Origin: an uncultured Bacteroidota bacterium
Lineage (GTDB): Bacteria; Bacteroidota; Bacteroidia; Flavobacteriales; Flavobacteriaceae
Assembly: GCA_902597545.1 (NCBI GenBank)
Contig: CACJYD010000006.1
Span: forward strand, 16,224 to 80,223
DNA length: 64,000 nucleotides
Direction: 5' to 3'
Shown here: in pieces, positions 30,491 through 40,971 of the stretch
How positions within the stretch are numbered: the first letter of the stretch is position 1
Layout: each line of letters begins with the position of its first letter
Notes under the pieces: model-generated
Database searches by the model: none
What the model was told of the DNA's origin: nothing
What the model saw: the letters and a program-made list of their open reading frames with translations, nothing else
Position numbers and translations under genes: made by a program

Positions 30491-31237
30491 CTATTTAACT
30501 TGCTCTAACTTAATATCAATAAGATTAGCCTCGTTTGATTTTGGAAAATCATCCTTAATTTCCTGGTAGTATTTTTTAGCAGCATTTAACTTTCCTAATT
30601 CCTTTGCTAAATCTCCTGCTTTCTGAAGAATTACAGGCTTAATAAAACTGTTTTCAGAATAAGACAGGGCTATTTCATAATAATTTAACCCATCATCAAA
30701 TTGATTAAGCTGTACAAAAGCATCGCCAATGGTTGAATAACTAAGTGATTGCAAAATTTGATCATCTGATGAAAAGTTTTCTAAAAATTCAATTGCAAGA
30801 TCATATTTCTTTAAATTATAATAAGCCATTCCTGCGGAGTAATAAGATATATTAGATGCGTCTGTACCTGAATAATTTTCAATTATGTCAAGAAAACCAT
30901 ATTTACCCTCTGCACCATTAAGTGCCAGATTAAAAAGTGAATCTTTATCCTCGACTGATTTAACAGCTAAATCAAAATATTTTTGAGCAGTAAAAATTTC
31001 TAAGTTGCTTTCTACGGTTTTTGGTTGAATAATGAATTTATCATATGCATAATATGCTGAAAAAAATACTAAAACAGAAAGAATCGCGCCAATAATATAA
31101 TTTTGATATTGATTTACAAATGTTTCAGTTTTTGAAGCACTATCATCAAGAGTATCAAATACCTGTTTAGTAGATTCAATATTCTTAGCTTTTAAACTGG
31201 ATTTACTTTTTACTGATTTCTTTTTATATGTTGCCAT
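30491..31237 (-). CDS. Tetratricopeptide repeat membrane-anchored protein
   Basis: MATYKKKSVKSKSS; one TM; TPR-like repeats; YfgM-like layout. Confidence 0.75.
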   Translation of the reverse strand: MATYKKKSVKSKSSLKAKNIESTKQVFDTLDDSASKTETFVNQYQNYIIGAILSVLVFFSAYYAYDKFIIQPKTVESNLEIFTAQKYFDLAVKSVEDKDSLFNLALNGAEGKYGFLDIIENYSGTDASNISYYSAGMAYYNLKKYDLAIEFLENFSSDDQILQSLSYSTIGDAFVQLNQFDDGLNYYEIALSYSENSFIKPVILQKAGDLAKELGKLNAAKKYYQEIKDDFPKSNEANLIDIKLEQVK

Positions 31238-31326
31238 AATTACCTGGCAAAAATAAAATTTTATACGAATCAAACATGATAATTACTTAATTATTTTACA
31301 TAATTTGCAAGTTTAATAAGCTGTAA

Positions 31327-32415
31327 ATGATATCAACCTATTTGAAGAAAATTTCTATTATTAATTATAAAAATCTAATTGATAAAGAATATAATCTTGA
31401 TCCAAAAATAAATTGTTTTGTGGGTAATAACGGAGTTGGTAAGACTAATATTTTGGACTCAATTTATCACCTAGCACTTGGTAAAAGTTACTTCAACCTT
31501 AGAAATGATCAGTTAGTAAATAGAAATCAAGATTTCATGGTAATTGATGGCCTATTCGAATTAAATAATAAAAAAGAAAATATTGTTTGTAGTATTAAAA
31601 GGGGTGATAAAAAAGTTTTAAAGAGAAACGGAAAACCATATAAAAAATTTTCAAATCACATAGGATTGATTCCTATTGTTTTAATATCTCCTTATGATAA
31701 TGACTTAATTAACGAAGGAAGTAGTGAAAGAAGAAAATTTATTGATTCCATAATATCTCAAAACAGTAAAGAATATCTAATAAATTTAATAGCTTACTCA
31801 AGGGCAGTTCAAAACAGAAATATATTGCTCAAGCAATATAATAAATCAGTTGACTTTGATCTTGATACAATTAAAATCTACAATGATCAAATAATTCAAC
31901 TATCAAAACCAATTTTCATAGCAAGAAAAAAATTCTTTAATGAATTTAAAGAAATAGTTATTGAAAAGTATGCTCAAATTTCAGAAAACCAAGAAGAAAT
32001 TTCAATAGAATACAAAAGTGATTTATTTGAAAATGATATTGAAAATCTAATTGAAAATTCATTTCAAAAAGATGTCATTCTACAATATACCTCAACAGGT
32101 GTTCATAAAGATGATTTCATCTTTAATTTAGATGGTTCTAGAATTAAAAAATTTGGAAGTCAGGGCCAACAAAAATCATTTTTAATTGCTTTAAAATTAG
32201 CGCAATTTGAATACCTAAAAAACAAGACTGGAAATTCTCCAATCTTACTTTTAGATGATATTTTTGATAAATTAGACTTATTAAGAGTAAAAAAGATAGT
32301 TGAAATTGTAAATTCGACTAATTTTGGACAACTATTTTTATCTGATACTGATAGAGATAGAATAGAAAAGGTTTTATCAAGTTTGAATCTTTCCTCAAAA
32401 ATATTTGATGTATGA
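31327..32415 (+). CDS. recF: DNA replication/repair protein RecF
   Basis: INYKNLIDKEYNLDPKINCFVGNNGVGKTNILDSIY; GSQGQQKSFLIALKLAQ; LLLDDIFDKLD. Confidence 0.95.
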   Translation: MISTYLKKISIINYKNLIDKEYNLDPKINCFVGNNGVGKTNILDSIYHLALGKSYFNLRNDQLVNRNQDFMVIDGLFELNNKKENIVCSIKRGDKKVLKRNGKPYKKFSNHIGLIPIVLISPYDNDLINEGSSERRKFIDSIISQNSKEYLINLIAYSRAVQNRNILLKQYNKSVDFDLDTIKIYNDQIIQLSKPIFIARKKFFNEFKEIVIEKYAQISENQEEISIEYKSDLFENDIENLIENSFQKDVILQYTSTGVHKDDFIFNLDGSRIKKFGSQGQQKSFLIALKLAQFEYLKNKTGNSPILLLDDIFDKLDLLRVKKIVEIVNSTNFGQLFLSDTDRDRIEKVLSSLNLSSKIFDV

Positions 32416-32705
32416 AAAGAAATTATAAATTAAAACCTATTAAAAATATCATTGAAAATTTTGTAGAACAGAAAAGTATCTCTGATGGAATTTTCAATGT
32501 TAAGGTTCAAAAAGCGTGGGAAAATGCAGTTGAAAAAAAAATTCTAGATTACACCAAGGAGATTTACGTTAAGGGTGAAGTTTTATATATAAAAGTTTCA
32601 AATCCGATTTTAAAACAGGAAATTTTATATAGCAAACAAAAAGTTATAAATCTAATCAATGAAGAACTTGAAAAAGATTTGATTAAAAAAATTGTTTTAA
32701 AATAA
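32412..32705 (+). CDS. DUF721 (DciA-like) protein
   Basis: [41 protein letters not shown]; adjacent to recF. Confidence 0.85.
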   Translation: MKRNYKLKPIKNIIENFVEQKSISDGIFNVKVQKAWENAVEKKILDYTKEIYVKGEVLYIKVSNPILKQEILYSKQKVINLINEELEKDLIKKIVLK

Positions 32706-33116
32706 TATTTCTCTTCCAGAAAAATGAAATTCAGCTTCAATTTTTGCATTTTCATCACTATCAGAACCATGGACAGAATTCTCTCCCTTAGAAATTGCAT
32801 ATTTTGCTCTAATGGTACCTTCATTAGCTGTTGATGGATCAGTATCTCCAATTAAATTTCTAAAATCACTTACCGCATTATCTTTTTCTAAAACAGCAGC
32901 AACAATTGGGCTTCTGCTCATGTAAGAAGTCAAATCATTAAAAAATGGTCTTTCCGAATGAATAGCATAAAAAGTTTTGGCCTCGCTAAGACTAAGTTGA
33001 GTAAGCTTCAAAGCTTTGATTTTAAAACCCCCATCAGTAATATCCTTTAAGATATCTCCTATCAAACCTCTTTCTACTGCATCAGGTTTAATCATCATGA
33101 ATGTATTTTTTGACAT
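32697..33116 (-). CDS. ndk: Nucleoside-diphosphate kinase
   Basis: [40 protein letters not shown]. Confidence 0.97.
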   Translation of the reverse strand: MSKNTFMMIKPDAVERGLIGDILKDITDGGFKIKALKLTQLSLSEAKTFYAIHSERPFFNDLTSYMSRSPIVAAVLEKDNAVSDFRNLIGDTDPSTANEGTIRAKYAISKGENSVHGSDSDENAKIEAEFHFSGREILF

Positions 33117-33184
33117 TATTTTTTTTTGCAAACCTAACAAAAACATTCAAATCAATTGTTGTAAATTTCGGATTATATTTTTTA

Positions 33185-33940
33185 ATGATTAAGGTAACTT
33201 TAATTGGTACTGGAAGACTTTCATTCAACTTAATGAATGAAATTTTAAATAATAAAAGATTAAAATTAAATCAGATCTATGGAAGATCTAAGTTTAGGCC
33301 AAAACATATTAGCGATGATGTTGAATATATTAAAGAACTTAAAAAAATTAACAAAAGTGACTTTTATTTAATTGCAGTTTCTGATAATGAAATTTATAAT
33401 GTTAGTAATCAATTTGATGCTAAGGATGGTATTGTAGTTCATGTTTCTGGAAATACGAATATTAATGTTCTATCAAATCATAAAAACTATGGTGTTTTTT
33501 ATCCTTTACAAACATTTAGCTATGAGACTAATTTAAATTTTAGAGAAATACCAATAATTATAGAAGCAAATAATAAATTTAATCAGAAAAAAATTGAAAA
33601 ATTCTCGAAAATTTTCTCTAAGAAAGTTTGTAAAATGTCATCTGACAAAAGAGCAATTTGTCACCTATCAGCCACTGTAGCTAATAACTTTACAAATCAT
33701 TTAGTTTTCAAGGCTGAACAAATTTTAGAGAAAAACGGAATTGATAAAAAAATACTTCAACCTCTAATCAAAGAAACTTTTAATAAGTTAGATAGAATGA
33801 CAACATCTGAAGCACAAACTGGTCCAGCTTTAAGAAACGATAATTTAACTATTGAGAGTCATTTAAGACAATTAAATGAAAGTGATTTTTTAAATTTATA
33901 TAAAGAAATAACTAAAAGTATTAGATCTAATGAATTATAA
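33185..33940 (+). CDS. Rossmann-fold protein with DUF2520 domain
   Basis: VTLIGTGRLSFNLM; AVSDNEIYNVS; YPLQTFS; ATVANNFTNHLV; TGPALRNDNLTIESHL. Confidence 0.88.
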   Translation: MIKVTLIGTGRLSFNLMNEILNNKRLKLNQIYGRSKFRPKHISDDVEYIKELKKINKSDFYLIAVSDNEIYNVSNQFDAKDGIVVHVSGNTNINVLSNHKNYGVFYPLQTFSYETNLNFREIPIIIEANNKFNQKKIEKFSKIFSKKVCKMSSDKRAICHLSATVANNFTNHLVFKAEQILEKNGIDKKILQPLIKETFNKLDRMTTSEAQTGPALRNDNLTIESHLRQLNESDFLNLYKEITKSIRSNEL

Positions 33941-34433
33941 GGAAAAACTTAAAAAAATTAAAAACTTTGTATTTGATGTGGATGGAGTATTCACGGATGG
34001 ATCAATTGTCGTGGATTCAAATGGAAATGAATTAAGAATTTTTAGCACAAGAGATGGTATTGCAGTTAAACTAGCATCTGACAAGGGATATAATATTTGT
34101 GTTATAAGTGGTGGTAATAATGAGGGAGTTAGAAAAAGATTAAATAGATTGGGAGTTAAAAGTGTATTTTTAGGTGTTGATGATAAGATTAAAGTCTTTA
34201 AGGATTATCTAAAAGAAAATAACATTGAATTGGAAGAAACATCATTTATGGGAGATGACTTACCTGATATTAAAATTCTTGAACTAGTAGGATTATCTTG
34301 TTGCCCAAATGATGCAGCTCCTGAGGTTCGAAAAATCGTCGATTATATTTCAGATAAAAAGGGAGGTAATGGTTGTGTTAGAGACATAATTGAACAAGTT
34401 CTCACAGTTCATGGTGATTGGAGTATGAAATAA
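33930..34433 (+). CDS. HAD phosphatase, KdsC-like
   Basis: FVFDVDGVFTDGSI, FSTRDGIAVKLASDKGYNICVISGG, SFMGDDLPDIKIL, GGNGCVRDIIE. Confidence 0.9.
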   Translation: MNYKEKLKKIKNFVFDVDGVFTDGSIVVDSNGNELRIFSTRDGIAVKLASDKGYNICVISGGNNEGVRKRLNRLGVKSVFLGVDDKIKVFKDYLKENNIELEETSFMGDDLPDIKILELVGLSCCPNDAAPEVRKIVDYISDKKGGNGCVRDIIEQVLTVHGDWSMK

Positions 34434-34523
34434 TTAGTGATTATGAATTGGGAAAAAGAATACACTATCGTACTATTATTAAATTTGATGTATATCTTTT
34501 TTTTCTTGATTATTATGTAAACT

Positions 34524-36176
34524 ATGCATCAAGACGATTGGATAATATTAATCTTTACAATTCTATTTATTGTAGTATATGGTTCTTACAAGACAAGAAA
34601 AAATAAAAATATTCAGTCATTTCTAAAAGGCGATAACTCATCAAATTGGTTTACAATTGGGATTTCTGTTATGGCAACGCAAGCAAGTGCTATAACTTTT
34701 TTATCTACACCAGGTCAAGGATATTATGATGGGATGGGATTTTTACAATTCTATTTAGGTCTTCCTCTTGCCATGATTATAATATGTATATTTTTTGTTC
34801 CATTATATCACAAACTCAAAATTTATACTGCATATGAGTTTCTAGAAAATAGATTTGATAGAAAAACAAGAACATTAGGAGCAATTTTATTTCTAGTACA
34901 AAGAGGCCTTGCAGCAGGCATCACGATTTTTGCTCCCTCTATTATTCTTTCAACTGTTTTAGGAATTGATATTAAAATTTTAAATTTTTTAGTTGGATTT
35001 TTAGTAATAGTTTATACTGTTTCAGGGGGTACTAAGGCCGTAAATATTACGCAAAAACAACAGATGTTTGTGATATTTTTAGGGTTGTTTTTTGTTTTCT
35101 TTTTTTTGATAGATAAATACCCCGAAAATTTAACTATATCAAAATTTTTGGATTATTCTCGCTCAAGTGAAAAATTTAAAATACTTGATTTTTCATTGGA
35201 TCTAAATAATAGATATACATTTTGGAGTGGTATAACAGGTGGTCTATTTTTGGCTTTGTCATACTTTGGTACAGATCAAAGTCAAGTTCAAAGATATATT
35301 TCTGGCAAGTCAGTCAAAGAAATTAGACTTGGCTTAATTTTTAACGGTATTTTTAAAATACCAATGCAATTTTTCATATTGTTGCTTGGTGTTATGGTAT
35401 TTGTATTCTTTGAATTTAATACATCACCAGTTAATTTCAACCCTCAAGTCATATCCCACCTCGAAGAGAAGCATACTAATGAATTTAATGTAATATCAAA
35501 GCAGTATGATGAAATAAACTCTGAAAAAAGAAAACTTCAAGAAAATTTTTTACTAAGTGAGATGGATTTCCCAAGTGAACTAAATTCACTACAAACAAAA
35601 GAAAAAGAAATTAGAAATGATGTAAAAGAATTGGTTTCGAGCACTGAAAATACAATTGAAGAAAATGATAAGGACTACGTATTTCTTCATTTTATATTAA
35701 ATTATTTACCAAAAGGATTAATTGGATTATTAATAGCTGTAATAATATGTGCTGCAATGTCATCAACTGCATCAGAACTAAATGCATTGGCTGCCACAAC
35801 AACCATTGATCTTTATAAGAGAAATCATAATCACAAAAAGACTGAAAAACACTATTTAGTTGCAACTAAATTATTTACTGTGATGTGGGGTATTATTGCG
35901 ATAATTTTTGCAAGTTTTGGAACATTATTCGAAAACTTGATACAACTTGTAAATATTATAGGTTCTATTTTTTATGGAACTATATTAGGAATATTTTTGG
36001 TTGCTTTTTTCCTAAAAAAAGTAAAATCTAATTCAGTTTTTTGGTCTGCATGTTTATCACAGTTTTTAATATTTGTGATATTTTTCTCCACTGATATTAG
36101 TTTTTTATGGCTAAATGTTATAGGCGCATTTTTAACAGTTATATTTTCTGCTCTGACAGAAAAAGTTAATAGTTAA
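34524..36176 (+). CDS. Sodium:solute symporter family protein
   Basis: 12+ TM; SVMATQASAITFLSTPGQGYYDGMGF; SQVQRYISGKS. Confidence 0.9.
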   Translation: MHQDDWIILIFTILFIVVYGSYKTRKNKNIQSFLKGDNSSNWFTIGISVMATQASAITFLSTPGQGYYDGMGFLQFYLGLPLAMIIICIFFVPLYHKLKIYTAYEFLENRFDRKTRTLGAILFLVQRGLAAGITIFAPSIILSTVLGIDIKILNFLVGFLVIVYTVSGGTKAVNITQKQQMFVIFLGLFFVFFFLIDKYPENLTISKFLDYSRSSEKFKILDFSLDLNNRYTFWSGITGGLFLALSYFGTDQSQVQRYISGKSVKEIRLGLIFNGIFKIPMQFFILLLGVMVFVFFEFNTSPVNFNPQVISHLEEKHTNEFNVISKQYDEINSEKRKLQENFLLSEMDFPSELNSLQTKEKEIRNDVKELVSSTENTIEENDKDYVFLHFILNYLPKGLIGLLIAVIICAAMSSTASELNALAATTTIDLYKRNHNHKKTEKHYLVATKLFTVMWGIIAIIFASFGTLFENLIQLVNIIGSIFYGTILGIFLVAFFLKKVKSNSVFWSACLSQFLIFVIFFSTDISFLWLNVIGAFLTVIFSALTEKVNS

Positions 36177-37018
36177 TTATGAAGTCTATCATAAACAATT
36201 TTTAAAGTATTCATTGCATCAGGAGAATTTGCCTTTTTGGCAATTTCATACCCTTGTTTGGCATATTTTTTTGCTTTTTTCATTTTACCTGCCTTTTCAT
36301 AAATTATAGCTTTATATCTAAGTTGCCAATATTTTAAATCTTTTGAGTCTGGTAATGCAATATCAATCCATTTTAGAGCTTTATTAATATCAAGATCTTC
36401 TTCATAGAAATAAATTGCAGCTTTTTGGTAATCCGCCTTGGAAGGATTTCCTGACATAACTGAATTAATGTTTGCTATCATTTTTTCCTTGGTTAAAGCA
36501 TCAATAATAAATACTGCTGCCTTGTTGTCCCATAATAAATTTAAACTAGCACCTGCATTTGAAATATCGCCTAAAGAAAGAGTGAAAGTTTCAACTGCAA
36601 ATGGCAAATCATAGAAATCAGTACTAACTCTTGCCTTTATTAGAGATTCATCAAAGCTTTTTAAAGATCCCCATGCACTAGTTTTTTCATAAATGACAAG
36701 GTCAATTTTAGACTCACCTGGAACAGAATAAACATGATATTCACCTTTCTCTACCAATTGACCATTAATTTTAACGTCATCAGAGAAAGAGATCGTAGTA
36801 GCTTGATTTGCTCCTGTTCTCCAAATTTGTTTATAGGGAATTAAATTACCAAATATTGTCCTACCCTTTTTGGACGGCCTGGAATAATCCAATTTAATAT
36901 CAACTAATCCAACTTTTTGAGAGATTTTTGCTCGTGGACTAGCTACTGGAGATTGCAACTGGGAGTAAGTAAACTGAAATAGTAGTAAAGTAAAAAATAA
37001 AGAGATGAATTTTTTCAT
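36173..37018 (-). CDS. DUF2911 domain protein
   Basis: QSPVASPRAKISQKVGLVDIKLDYSRPSKKGRTIFGNLIPYKQIWRTGANQATTI. Confidence 0.88.
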   Translation of the reverse strand: MKKFISLFFTLLLFQFTYSQLQSPVASPRAKISQKVGLVDIKLDYSRPSKKGRTIFGNLIPYKQIWRTGANQATTISFSDDVKINGQLVEKGEYHVYSVPGESKIDLVIYEKTSAWGSLKSFDESLIKARVSTDFYDLPFAVETFTLSLGDISNAGASLNLLWDNKAAVFIIDALTKEKMIANINSVMSGNPSKADYQKAAIYFYEEDLDINKALKWIDIALPDSKDLKYWQLRYKAIIYEKAGKMKKAKKYAKQGYEIAKKANSPDAMNTLKIVYDRLHN

Positions 37019-37053
37019 GTTTTTTGATATTAAGATTTATTTTTACAAAGATT

Positions 37054-37518
37054 ATGAAAATTTTTAAAATACACACTAAGCAAAAATTACCTATCTCAGT
37101 AGATGAAGCCTGGGATTTTTTATCTAACCCTAAAAATCTAAAAACCATTACTCCTAATGAGATGAATTTTAAAATTATTGATTGTGATTTTAAAAAAGTT
37201 TATCCAGGTCAAATCATAGTTTACATTGTAACTCCAATACTAAATATTCCGCTTAAGTGGGTGACTGAAATAACACATGTAGTTGATAAAAAATATTTTG
37301 TAGATGAGCAAAGGTTTGGTCCCTATGCTTTATGGCATCACAAACATTTTATTAAAGAAATAGATGGTGGAATTGAAATGGAGGATGTTATCCATTATAA
37401 AATCCCATTTGGTCCTCTTGGTGTTCTTGCAAATTACCTTTTTGTTCAAAAAAAACTTGGCTCGATATTTGTCTATAGAAGAAAAAAGTTAATTGAACTA
37501 TTTGGTGATTTAAAATGA
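37054..37518 (+). CDS. SRPBCC family ligand-binding protein
   Basis: QKLPISVDEAWDFLSNPKNLKTITPNEMNF; FVDEQRFGPYALWHHKHFI. Confidence 0.88.
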   Translation: MKIFKIHTKQKLPISVDEAWDFLSNPKNLKTITPNEMNFKIIDCDFKKVYPGQIIVYIVTPILNIPLKWVTEITHVVDKKYFVDEQRFGPYALWHHKHFIKEIDGGIEMEDVIHYKIPFGPLGVLANYLFVQKKLGSIFVYRRKKLIELFGDLK

Positions 37519-38210
37519 AAAATATACTATTAATTGGAGGATCATATGGAATAGGATCTTCACTATCAAAAATTCTCGCTGATAATAATAATGTAATTGT
37601 AGCATCCAGAACTGAGCCTGAGTTTAAACACAATAATGTTAAGTATGTAAAGTTTGATGCAAAAACTGATTTACTTAATGTAAATGAACTACCCACAACA
37701 ATTGATGGTTTTGTTTATCTCCCTGGTAGTATTAATTTGAGACCTTTCAAAGGATTAAGTTTAGAGTCTTTTCAAGAAGATTTAGACATAAATGTATTGT
37801 CTCTTATAAAAGTATTAAAAACAATTTTACCAAATTTGTCAAATTCGATCAATGCCAGTATGGTTTTTCTAAGTACTGTTGCAGTTTCAAAAGGGATGCC
37901 CTTTCATTCAAGTGTAGCCTTATCCAAAGGGGCGATTGAAGGGTTAGCTAAATCTTTAGCAGCAGAATTTGCACCAAAAATAAGAGTTAATGTAATTGCT
38001 CCATCAATTGTTGATACTCCCCTAGCAAATAGATTTTTAAATAATGAAGTCAAAGTTCAAAAGTCATCAGAAAAACACCCTCTAAACAGAATTGGAAATA
38101 AAGATGATATTTCTGAAATGATCAATTTCCTCCTGTCTGATAAGTCAACATGGATAACTGGTCAAATTATCTCCGTTGATGGTGGACTTTCAACCATAAT
38201 TAAAAACTAA
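37515..38210 (+). CDS. Short-chain dehydrogenase/reductase
   Basis: LLIGGSYGIGSSLSKIL; HSSVALSKGAIEGL; INFLLSDKSTWITGQIISVDGGLS. Confidence 0.92.
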   Translation: MKNILLIGGSYGIGSSLSKILADNNNVIVASRTEPEFKHNNVKYVKFDAKTDLLNVNELPTTIDGFVYLPGSINLRPFKGLSLESFQEDLDINVLSLIKVLKTILPNLSNSINASMVFLSTVAVSKGMPFHSSVALSKGAIEGLAKSLAAEFAPKIRVNVIAPSIVDTPLANRFLNNEVKVQKSSEKHPLNRIGNKDDISEMINFLLSDKSTWITGQIISVDGGLSTIIKN

Positions 38211-38216
38211 TAAATA

Positions 38217-39503
38217 GTGATTATTTTTTGGTTTAGAAGAGATTTAAGATTAAATGATAATCATGGACTTTATAAAGCTTTAAAGCATGGTAATACAGTA
38301 CTACCAATCTTTATTTATGATACAAATATTACTAACAAGTTAGAGGAAAATGATCATAGATTGAAATTCATTTCCGATGCAATTACAGCTATGAATTCTA
38401 AACTTCATTCAACGAATAATAAAATTTTTACTTTTAAAGGGAAACCATCCGAAGTTCTAAGTCGGCTAATAAAGAAATATAAGATTAAAGCCGTATTTTT
38501 TAATAAAGATTATGAACCGTATGCTAGAGAGAGAGATCAAGATATTATTAAAATGTGTAATGAAAAAGATGTTTCATGTCACTCATTTAAAGATCATGTG
38601 GTTTTCGAAGAAGATGAAATTGTCAAAAATGATGGAACTCCCTATGTTGTTTACACACCTTACTCAAAAAAATGGTTAGAAAAATTTAAAGAATCCAAAC
38701 TTGAAAGTTATAGTTCCGAAAATCATTTACATAATCTTGTTAAAGCTAATAATATAGAACACGCTGATTTTAATAAAACTTTTGACAATGAAGTAATATA
38801 TCCAAAAAATTATGTGTTAAACAATAATATTATTGACAAATATGAAGACACAAGGAATTTTCCAGCACTAGACAGTACATCAAGAGTTGGTGTACATTTA
38901 AGATTTGGCACATTAAGTCTAAGAAACATTGTTAATAAATCGTCAAACAGCTTTAATAATACATATTTAAAAGAGCTTATTTGGAGAGAGTTTTTTATTC
39001 AAATATTGTGGCATTATCCTCATACAATAAATACTTCGTTTAAAGAAAAATATGAACGGATAAAATGGAGAACAAACATGAATGATTTCAAATTGTGGTG
39101 TGATGGAAAAACAGGATACCCAATAGTTGACGCTGGCATGAATGAGCTGAATAAAACTGGATTCATGCACAACAGACTGAGGATGATTGTAGGTAGTTTT
39201 TTATGTAAACATCTTCTAATTGATTGGAGATTGGGAGAAAAATATTTTGCTGACAAGCTATTTGATTATGAACAAGCAAGTAATGTTGGAAACTGGCAAT
39301 GGGTTGCTGGCTGTGGAGTTGATGCAGCTCCATATTTTAGAATTTTTAATCCTGAATCTCAACAAATCAAGTTTGATAAGCAGAAAGAATACATAAAAAA
39401 ATGGATACCTGAATTTGATGAAAGCAATTATATAGAAAAAATAGTTGATCATAAATTTGCTAGGGAAAGATGTCTAAAAACTTATAAAGAAGCTCTTAAT
39501 TAA
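38217..39503 (+). CDS. phr: Deoxyribodipyrimidine photolyase/cryptochrome
   Basis: GTG start; IFWFRRDLRLNDNHGL; LRFGTLSLR; ELIWREFFIQILWHYP; GYPIVDAGMNELNKTGFMHNRLRM; GNWQWVAGCGVDAAPYFRIFNP. Confidence 0.95.
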   Translation: MIIFWFRRDLRLNDNHGLYKALKHGNTVLPIFIYDTNITNKLEENDHRLKFISDAITAMNSKLHSTNNKIFTFKGKPSEVLSRLIKKYKIKAVFFNKDYEPYARERDQDIIKMCNEKDVSCHSFKDHVVFEEDEIVKNDGTPYVVYTPYSKKWLEKFKESKLESYSSENHLHNLVKANNIEHADFNKTFDNEVIYPKNYVLNNNIIDKYEDTRNFPALDSTSRVGVHLRFGTLSLRNIVNKSSNSFNNTYLKELIWREFFIQILWHYPHTINTSFKEKYERIKWRTNMNDFKLWCDGKTGYPIVDAGMNELNKTGFMHNRLRMIVGSFLCKHLLIDWRLGEKYFADKLFDYEQASNVGNWQWVAGCGVDAAPYFRIFNPESQQIKFDKQKEYIKKWIPEFDESNYIEKIVDHKFARERCLKTYKEALN

Positions 39504-39505
39504 AA

Positions 39506-40969
39506 ATGGATTATTCAATTATATTTCCAAATCAACTTTTTAAAAATTCGGAACTATTATCAAATTCTAAAAAAATCATTTTAGTTGAGGAATTTCTTTT
39601 TTTTAAGCATTATAAATTTCATAAACAAAAAATTCTATTTCATAGAATGAGTATGAAATCTTATAAATTATTCCTTGAGGACAAAGGTTATGATGTTAGG
39701 TATATTGAATCGACCGAGAGTAATTCTGACATTAGAGAGCTAATTGAAACATTGGATATAAATAAAATTAAAATTTATAATCCAGTTGATAATTGGCTTT
39801 CAAAGAGGATCAGCCAAAGTTGTTCAAAAAAAAATATTCAAATTGAAACATATGAAAATCCATTATTTATTAATAATAATGATGATTTAAATACATTTTT
39901 TAGAACAGACAAAAAAAAGTTTTTTCAGACAGCTTTTTACAAACAACAAAGAATTAAAATGGATATAATGATGATTTCTGATAAACCTGAGGGTGGAAAG
40001 TGGACCTATGATGATCAAAACAGAGAAAAGTATCCAAAAGATAAGACCCCACCAAAAATTGATTTTCCTGTAAAAAATCAACTTTACTTTGAATCTATTG
40101 ACTACGTGAATAAGAATTTTGGTGATAATTTTGGTTTAATTAATGATGAAATACTTTACCCTTATGATTTTAATACAGCTAATAACTGGCTTGATAATTT
40201 TTTAAAGACAAGATTCTATGAATTTGGACCTTATGAAGATGCTGTTTTAAAAGAAAAATCTATTTTGAATCATAGTGTTCTTTCTCCACTTATTAATGTA
40301 GGATTAATTAATCCAAGAGATTTAATCAAAAAAATTCTATCATTTTATTATGAAAACAATATTCCGATCAATTCGACTGAGGGATTTATTAGGCAAATTA
40401 TAGGCTGGAGAGAATTTATAAGGGGTGTATATATTTCAAAAGGAACTGAAGAGAGAAATAAAAACTTTTGGAACTTTAAAAGAAAAATTCCAAAATCTTT
40501 TTATGATGGAACCACCGGGATTGAACCAGTAGATGATACCATAAAAAAAATAAATGAATCTGGATATGCAAATCATATTGAAAGATTAATGATAATTGGA
40601 AACTTCATGCTTCTTTGTGAATTTGATCCAGATGAAGTTTATAAATGGTTTATGGAATTATTTATAGATTCATATGATTGGGTGATGGTTCCAAATGTAT
40701 ATGGTATGAGTCAATTTGCTGATGGCGGATTAATGTCAACAAAACCATACATTAGTGGAAGTAGTTATGTATTAAAAATGAGTAATTATAAAAAAGGTGA
40801 TTGGTGTCCAATATGGGATTCCCTATTTTGGAATTTTATAGATAAAAAAAGAGATTTTTTTACTACAAATCCTAGAATGAGAATGCTTGTCAGCTCATTT
40901 GATAGAATGAATATTCAAAAAAAAGAACTACTTATTAAAACAGCAAACGATTTTATTGATGATCTGTAA
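39506..40969 (+). CDS. FeS-BCP/PhrB-type photolyase-related protein without a full cluster cysteine set
   Basis: GFIRQIIGWREFIRGVY; PNVYGMSQFADGGLMSTKPYISGSSYVLKMSNYKKGDWCPIWDSLFWNFI; three Cys in total. Confidence 0.92.
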   Translation: MDYSIIFPNQLFKNSELLSNSKKIILVEEFLFFKHYKFHKQKILFHRMSMKSYKLFLEDKGYDVRYIESTESNSDIRELIETLDINKIKIYNPVDNWLSKRISQSCSKKNIQIETYENPLFINNNDDLNTFFRTDKKKFFQTAFYKQQRIKMDIMMISDKPEGGKWTYDDQNREKYPKDKTPPKIDFPVKNQLYFESIDYVNKNFGDNFGLINDEILYPYDFNTANNWLDNFLKTRFYEFGPYEDAVLKEKSILNHSVLSPLINVGLINPRDLIKKILSFYYENNIPINSTEGFIRQIIGWREFIRGVYISKGTEERNKNFWNFKRKIPKSFYDGTTGIEPVDDTIKKINESGYANHIERLMIIGNFMLLCEFDPDEVYKWFMELFIDSYDWVMVPNVYGMSQFADGGLMSTKPYISGSSYVLKMSNYKKGDWCPIWDSLFWNFIDKKRDFFTTNPRMRMLVSSFDRMNIQKKELLIKTANDFIDDL

Positions 40970-40971
40970 TT

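Noticed and set aside
34418-34606. ORF overlapping the start of the sodium:solute symporter
   Set aside because: Out of frame with the symporter, no recognisable domain, and no sign of a frameshift since the symporter N-terminus is complete.
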